Shown here: positions 60,321-64,000 of the stretch, piece by piece | Layout: the number at the start of each line of letters is the position of its first letter | How positions within the stretch are numbered: the stretch's first letter is position 1 | Source: Bdellovibrionaceae bacterium UBA3535 | Lineage (GTDB): Bacteria > Bdellovibrionota > Bdellovibrionia > Bdellovibrionales > UBA840 | DNA: 64,000 nt | Assembly: GCA_002376845.1 (NCBI GenBank) | Contig: DFOS01000015.1 | Coordinates: 62,001 to 126,000 of the forward strand | Reading direction: 5' to 3' | Position numbers and translations under genes: made by a program | The notes under the pieces: generated by a model | What the model was told of the DNA's origin: nothing | Database searches by the model: none | The model's input: the letters and a program-made list of their open reading frames with translations, nothing else

Positions 60321-61424
60321 CTAGTCTTCCTTTACGCCAGCTTTGGCTCGCAGCAGCTTTAAGCGCAAGCGTTCACTTTCTGGAATGAATGTGCCGGCAG
60401 AGCCGCTAAATCCTAGGAAAACGCTTTCTTCTAGATTTTTATAGCATTTGCGAGCAATGCTAGTTTTTGGCTGCAACTCAATGCAAGTTTGGTAGTAGTT
60501 GTCTGCCAATCCCCAGAGTGAAAAATCGGGGTAATGGTCATATATAATACCGAGGTGATAGTAAGAATCCGCCTTGCGTGCAGGGTCTTTACCCATGGCC
60601 GCCGCATGCAAAGTTTTGGAGGCAAGAAGGTAGTCGACGTAGGAAGAATCCGTAATTTGTTTTTGCTTTTTTTCCACGACCTCTTTTGCTTGTGAAAGGG
60701 ATAGGTAGCGCTTAGAAGTCCATTGCATTAAAGACTTTTGCCATGCTTGTAGGGATTCTTTTAATGGAGCTTTGACTTGCTTTTGCCGTTTATATTTTTC
60801 AACTAAATGCAGGGCATCCTTTTTATCATGGTCGGTCTTCACCGCGATCGCCAAATAGGTTTTAATGGCTTGCTCCTTTTTGAAGTTGTCATCTTCTTTG
60901 TGGAAAATATAGCTTTGCAAAGTCTCTTTAGCTTTATCGTATTGGCGTGTGGCCACAAGCGCTTTGGCTCGGTGGATAGGGTCTTTGATGCTCATTAAAT
61001 TTGGGGCTTCCAGTCGGTTTTTGGGGCCTAGATTGTTGCTAGTATGGCAGTTGTAGCAATAGCTAACGGCATTTTGTAGAAGGCTTTGTGAATACTTTAG
61101 ATTTCCGCCCACATAAGCCTCCAATGCGTTGTCGATACTAGATTGCAGGCGCTGCAGAGATTGTCTTACCATGGGGTCTTCACCCAAAATTTTCTCAGCC
61201 TCCTTCTCAGGTATATGGTGGGTGGCAGCTCGAAGTTTTTTTACTTTGGTGATAATGACTTCACGGTTGTTCTTATTGTAAAAGTCTTTGTCATTAAAAA
61301 AGTATGGAATGCTAGACTCCATGCTTTTGGTGAGCTCTTGCATTTTTTCAGGCCACGATGTTTGCGGTTTGGTGCTGGTACAGGCAACGAAAAGAAAAAG
61401 ACTGAAAAAAGCTAGATGTTTCAT
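60321..61424 (-). CDS. Haem-c-binding, TPR-containing lipoprotein
   Basis: 367 residues. Signal peptide with lipobox FVAC (Cys15). A single haem-c site CYNCH lies near residue 125. From about 150 the sequence becomes repeated helix pairs resembling tetratricopeptides (IHRAKALVATRQYDKAKETL, ADSYYHLGIIYDHYPDF, ADNYYQTCIELQPKTS). So a cytochrome-like module is joined to a protein-binding scaffold on the outer or inner membrane surface. Role in electron transfer is inferred only. Confidence 0.75.
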   Translation of the reverse strand: MKHLAFFSLFLFVACTSTKPQTSWPEKMQELTKSMESSIPYFFNDKDFYNKNNREVIITKVKKLRAATHHIPEKEAEKILGEDPMVRQSLQRLQSSIDNALEAYVGGNLKYSQSLLQNAVSYCYNCHTSNNLGPKNRLEAPNLMSIKDPIHRAKALVATRQYDKAKETLQSYIFHKEDDNFKKEQAIKTYLAIAVKTDHDKKDALHLVEKYKRQKQVKAPLKESLQAWQKSLMQWTSKRYLSLSQAKEVVEKKQKQITDSSYVDYLLASKTLHAAAMGKDPARKADSYYHLGIIYDHYPDFSLWGLADNYYQTCIELQPKTSIARKCYKNLEESVFLGFSGSAGTFIPESERLRLKLLRAKAGVKED

Positions 61425-61521
61425 AATATTCCCCTATTCCTAACGCGAAACTTACAAAGTTAGTAAAATGCATTAGACTTTTATAAGAACTGCAATCGCA
61501 GGCTAGCGCTTTTTTTTTACT

Positions 61522-62394
61522 ATGTACATGATTTTAGTCATGATAAGGCCTTTTGTAGGACTCGCCGAGCCCATTAGTTCTATAAGTCATTACTTGGGTG
61601 CCTTTGTTTGCATGGTTGCTTGTGTTTTTATGCTTCAACGTGCAAGGGGCAACCGTTTGCGCTCCGTGGCTCTTTTGGTTTTTTCTTTTTCTACCATATT
61701 CTTATTCTTTATGAGTGCTACCTACCACTCTTTGCCAAAGGGCACGGAAATGCGCCATATGCTAAGGGTGCTAGATCATATAGCGATATACATGATGATT
61801 GCCGGCTCCTTAACACATTTGCATATTATTTTGTTTCGCGGCCTTCTTCGCTGGCTACCCCTAATGATTGTATGGGCATTTGCTGCTGGCGGCTTTGTCA
61901 TTAGTGCCTATTTTTTGCGAGAGCTGCCAGAGTCCATGACCTTTAGCTTTTTTATGGTTATGGGCTTATTGTCTTTATTTACTATTTTTAAAATTCATCA
62001 CGAGTTGGGCGGCGTGTATACCAGAGATATGGTTGTCGGCGGCATCTGCTACGCAATAGGGGCCATTTTTGATTTCTTACGTTGGCCGCTGATCATTCAT
62101 GGTTTTGTAGCCGCACATGAAGTCTTTCACATCATGGTCCTGCTTGGAACTTTTTTTCATTGGCGCCTTGCCTTTCGCATATCGCACATTCCGGTTAGTG
62201 AGGAGCTGGAGGTGCTAGTGGAAAAACGCAGCGGTATGCTACACGCATGTTTTCGCAATGAAAAGGGGGAGTTCCATAGCAAAGACCTGCCGAGTTTAAA
62301 AAGACAGGTAAAAGACTGGGTTGCCAAGCACTGCCCAGCCAAGCTGCGCCCAAGAAAAGTTCGTTTTTTCTATTTGCGAGAGGAAAACTTATAA
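61522..62394 (+). CDS. Haemolysin III (PAQR) family membrane protein with C-terminal extension
   Basis: 290 residues with seven membrane segments. Family features: EPISSISHYLGAFVCM, SATYHSLPKGTEMRHMLRVLDHIAIYMMIAGSLT with the metal-binding Ser/His/Asp, and the final HEVFHIMVLLGTFFHW. Residues after about 220 are an added soluble tail (EELEVLVEKRSGMLHACF) that I do not recognise. Several Mets near the start make the exact start uncertain. Function of PAQR proteins in bacteria is unclear; some bear on lipid homeostasis. Confidence 0.85.
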   Translation: MYMILVMIRPFVGLAEPISSISHYLGAFVCMVACVFMLQRARGNRLRSVALLVFSFSTIFLFFMSATYHSLPKGTEMRHMLRVLDHIAIYMMIAGSLTHLHIILFRGLLRWLPLMIVWAFAAGGFVISAYFLRELPESMTFSFFMVMGLLSLFTIFKIHHELGGVYTRDMVVGGICYAIGAIFDFLRWPLIIHGFVAAHEVFHIMVLLGTFFHWRLAFRISHIPVSEELEVLVEKRSGMLHACFRNEKGEFHSKDLPSLKRQVKDWVAKHCPAKLRPRKVRFFYLREENL

Positions 62395-62542
62395 TCAGAT
62401 ATAATCGTCTGAATAAGCAAAGCTTTGGTTAGCGGGGTATTTCCATGCAAGTCCTGCAAAAACTATAGGTTTCCGTGTTTAAGGCCGAATTTCTCAAAGA
62501 AGTATCTTATTAGTATTACCTATCGTAATAAAAGGAGCGCGT

Positions 62543-63019
62543 GTGAAGTCGTTATTGTTAGTTTCATTGGTTTTTCTAGGTAATTCAGCATTTGCTAGAT
62601 CAGTAAGTGAATATCTTCCCGAAGAGGTGAGCTTGGAGCGTGATTTTGCTCGTGAAGTTCAAATGGAGGTATTAAAACAGACCTATTCTGAGAGGGCTGG
62701 ATTTTATCTATATGATGTGCAAATCAGCGTGCCAGTTTTGCTTGTTTTAGATAGGCAAGAGGTAAAAAGCGGAGTGGTGCCTGTGCAAGCAAGAGCTTGG
62801 CATTACGTAGACCGTATTGACCCCCTAGCGGTAGCCGAAAACAAAATGCGCCAGATTCAAGAGCTGTATGAAGAAAACTTGGTGGAAGCAGTGGTTTTGA
62901 CGACCTATGAAGATGATTACAGTGAGGTGGATGTTCGCAAGGTACCTTGGTGGAAGACTGTGTTTCGTCAGCATCCCGGCGATGGAGAGGTTGACATACC
63001 AAGTTTTAGAGGGCTGTAA
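62543..63019 (+). CDS. Small secreted protein of unknown function
   Basis: 158 residues. The GTG start follows AAAGGAG. Signal peptide MKSLLLVSLVFLGNSAFA. The mature chain is acidic with a beta-like centre (LYDVQISVPVLLVLDRQ) and no cysteines. No recognised family. A terminator follows its stop. Confidence 0.65.
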   Translation: MKSLLLVSLVFLGNSAFARSVSEYLPEEVSLERDFAREVQMEVLKQTYSERAGFYLYDVQISVPVLLVLDRQEVKSGVVPVQARAWHYVDRIDPLAVAENKMRQIQELYEENLVEAVVLTTYEDDYSEVDVRKVPWWKTVFRQHPGDGEVDIPSFRGL

Positions 63020-63051
63020 GTCTTTAAAATAATTCGCAAAATTAATAATTG

Positions 63052-63079
63052 AAGCCGCATCTGATTGCGGCTTTTTTTT
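63052..63079 (+). terminator. Rho-independent terminator
   Basis: GCCGCA (63054-63059) and TGCGGC (63066-63071) form the stem with a six-base loop; flanking AA/TT extends it. Eight T follow. It separates the secreted-protein gene from the CBS gene. Confidence 0.92.
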
Positions 63080-63146
63080 ATGTTTCTATGACATAAATCA
63101 TGTTAAGATCATGTGAAAAATAGTTATCTTATGTCCGGAGGCAAGG

Positions 63147-63554
63147 ATGTTAGAAAATATAAGCGTAGAGGAGTTTACATCTCCTAGTCCACTATCGGTG
63201 GAGCCACGGGCTGGCGTGCAAGAGGCTCGTAAAATTATGCAGGACAACGGGGTTCGCCATATTGTTGTTCTGGATAAGGGAGATATTGTGGGGATCTTAA
63301 GTAGCCGTGATTTAAAATTTATGGATATCATCGATGAGAAATGGTCCAATCTATTGGTGGAAGATGTAATGGTGCGAGAGCCCTTCATTGTAGATCCCTC
63401 AACAAAACTAGAGGATGTAGCCTTTGAGATGTCTTCAAAGAAAATTGGTAGTGCCGTGGTATATTCTGAGGCATCAAATTTTCTAGGTATTTTTACGACT
63501 ACCGACGCATTGAATGCATTGATTGAGATAGCTCGCGGTGATTTGGATAAATAA
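63147..63554 (+). CDS. CBS-domain pair protein
   Basis: 135 residues consisting of two CBS domains: ARKIMQDNGVRHIVVLDKGDIVGILSSRDL and VAFEMSSKKIGSAVVYSEASNFLGIFTTTD. Such pairs bind AMP, ATP or similar nucleotides and report energy state. CGGAGG precedes the ATG. It lies 11 bases before an HPF-type gene, hinting at energy-linked control of ribosome hibernation. Confidence 0.93.
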   Translation: MLENISVEEFTSPSPLSVEPRAGVQEARKIMQDNGVRHIVVLDKGDIVGILSSRDLKFMDIIDEKWSNLLVEDVMVREPFIVDPSTKLEDVAFEMSSKKIGSAVVYSEASNFLGIFTTTDALNALIEIARGDLDK

Positions 63555-63565
63555 TAGGAGGAAAA

Positions 63566-63859
63566 ATGGAAGTAGTAGCAAGTGAAGACTTTAGCCTAAC
63601 TGACAGCATCAAAGAGACCATTCATCAAAAGATAAAAAAAATTGAAGAGATTGCTGGTGATGATATTAAGATTCATGTGCATCTACATAAAGAGCATGAC
63701 CAATTTCAAGTGAAGATGCATGCCAATTTTATGCATACTGAGCTTGTTGGAGAGAGTGAAAAAGACGATTTTTATCAAGCCTTAAATGATGCAAAACAAA
63801 AGCTTTTGCGCCAGGTAAAAGAGCAAAAAGAAAGAATGGAAGCCAAACGTCACAGCTAG
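63566..63859 (+). CDS. Ribosome hibernation factor, HPF/RaiA family (short form)
   Basis: 97 residues, the size of short HPF. Typical parts: FSLTDSIKETIHQKIKKIEEI, then IKIHVHLHKEHDQFQVKMHANF, and a final helix DFYQALNDAKQKLLRQVKEQKERM. It binds the 30S subunit in resting cells and blocks translation. TAGGAGG precedes the ATG. A second, more divergent HPF-like gene lies at 11.9 kb. Its stop is 10 bases before the next ATG. Confidence 0.92.
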   Translation: MEVVASEDFSLTDSIKETIHQKIKKIEEIAGDDIKIHVHLHKEHDQFQVKMHANFMHTELVGESEKDDFYQALNDAKQKLLRQVKEQKERMEAKRHS

Positions 63860-63869
63860 GAGAAGCAAA

Positions 63870-64000
63870 ATGAAAAAAACGTCCATCAAGTAGAGCGCAT
63901 TGTGCGCATTTTGGTTGGCCTTGGGCTTATATCCCTGGCCTTTGTTGGGCCTAAAAACCTTTGGTTTTTGGTGGGGGTCGTTCCCTTGGCTACAGGTATT
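63870..64000 (+). CDS. DUF2892 family membrane protein, frameshifted, runs off window
   Basis: The ATG at 63870 (AGGAG upstream) is followed by seven A and then hits a TAG after seven codons. With one more A the reading frame becomes MKKNVHQVERIVRILVGLGL and continues as a DUF2892 inner-membrane protein (LISLAFVGPKNLWFLVGVV). No in-frame start lies between the preceding TAG and ATT GTG. Either a sequencing or assembly deletion in the A run, a mutation, or slippage. Third gene of the CBS-HPF cluster. Confidence 0.72.

Noticed and set aside
1..64000. tRNA, rRNA, CRISPR, insertion sequences, phage or integrase genes
   Set aside because: None was found by reading: no cloverleaf-like or rRNA stretches, no regular repeat-spacer pattern, no transposase or integrase motifs.

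Overview
The window looks like chromosome of a Bdellovibrio-like bacterium (Bdellovibrionota/Oligoflexia). This rests on the low-to-middling GC content, dense short-spaced genes on both strands, a very large share of Sec-exported proteins and lipoproteins, a lipoprotein with the YQNCG signal-peptide ending that I associate with Bdellovibrio, and a rich set of exported hydrolases: two S8 proteases, an M23 peptidase, an M1-like and an M48-like zinc protease, a type-B carboxylesterase, an alpha/beta hydrolase and a glucoamylase. I see no rRNA, tRNA, CRISPR array, transposase or phage gene. No gap between genes exceeds 300 bases. The assignment is inference from gene content.

Layout. 1-5.5 kb: secreted and lipoprotein genes (S8 protease, lipocalin, zinc protease, alpha/beta hydrolase). 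5.6-12.2 kb: SOUL protein, then a cation/ribosome locus: SbtA-type bicarbonate permease, NhaA, an eRF1-like baeRF3 protein and a NhaR-type LysR regulator on the minus strand, and divergently a second baeRF3 and a small HPF-like protein. Two near-identical TCGA-N5-TCGA palindromes sit at the two regulatory positions of this locus. 12.3-20.7 kb: AGCS amino-acid symporter behind a hairpin that hides its start, AmpG-like permease, a frameshifted AhpD-like gene, a two-domain OlsF-like acyltransferase and outer-membrane barrels. 20.8-31.9 kb: AI-2E-type permease; a glucan module (GH15 glucoamylase, sodium:sugar symporter, ROK glucokinase); a YceI-pirin-dihaem peroxidase operon with divergent LysR; a sigma-54 promoter before a YliI-type sugar dehydrogenase; YeeE/YedE transporter halves.

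32-36.5 kb: UbiB-family kinase, then OxyR with both redox cysteines, a near-perfect OxyR box, hybrid peroxiredoxin-glutaredoxin and a flavin disulfide reductase. 36.5-49 kb: esterase, M1-like protease, NnrD, thioesterase, M23 and S8 proteases, SDR, and a sodium symporter divergent from a GH13 sucrose-phosphorylase-like enzyme. 48.9-52.8 kb: a 1284-residue protein joining a signal-peptide-like N terminus, two ClpB-like AAA+ modules with altered motifs, and an intact FtsH-type (M41) protease site. This is the most unusual gene here. 53-64 kb: small secreted and membrane proteins, glyoxalase II-like hydrolase, an 819-residue lipoprotein that appears to start at ATT, outer-membrane barrels, a haem-c/TPR lipoprotein, haemolysin-III, and a CBS / hibernation-factor / DUF2892 stress cluster whose last gene is frameshifted at a poly-A run.

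Themes: an exported hydrolase arsenal and glucan use; peroxide defence under OxyR; and translation-inactivation factors tied to sodium/pH control, at both 8-12 kb and the right edge.
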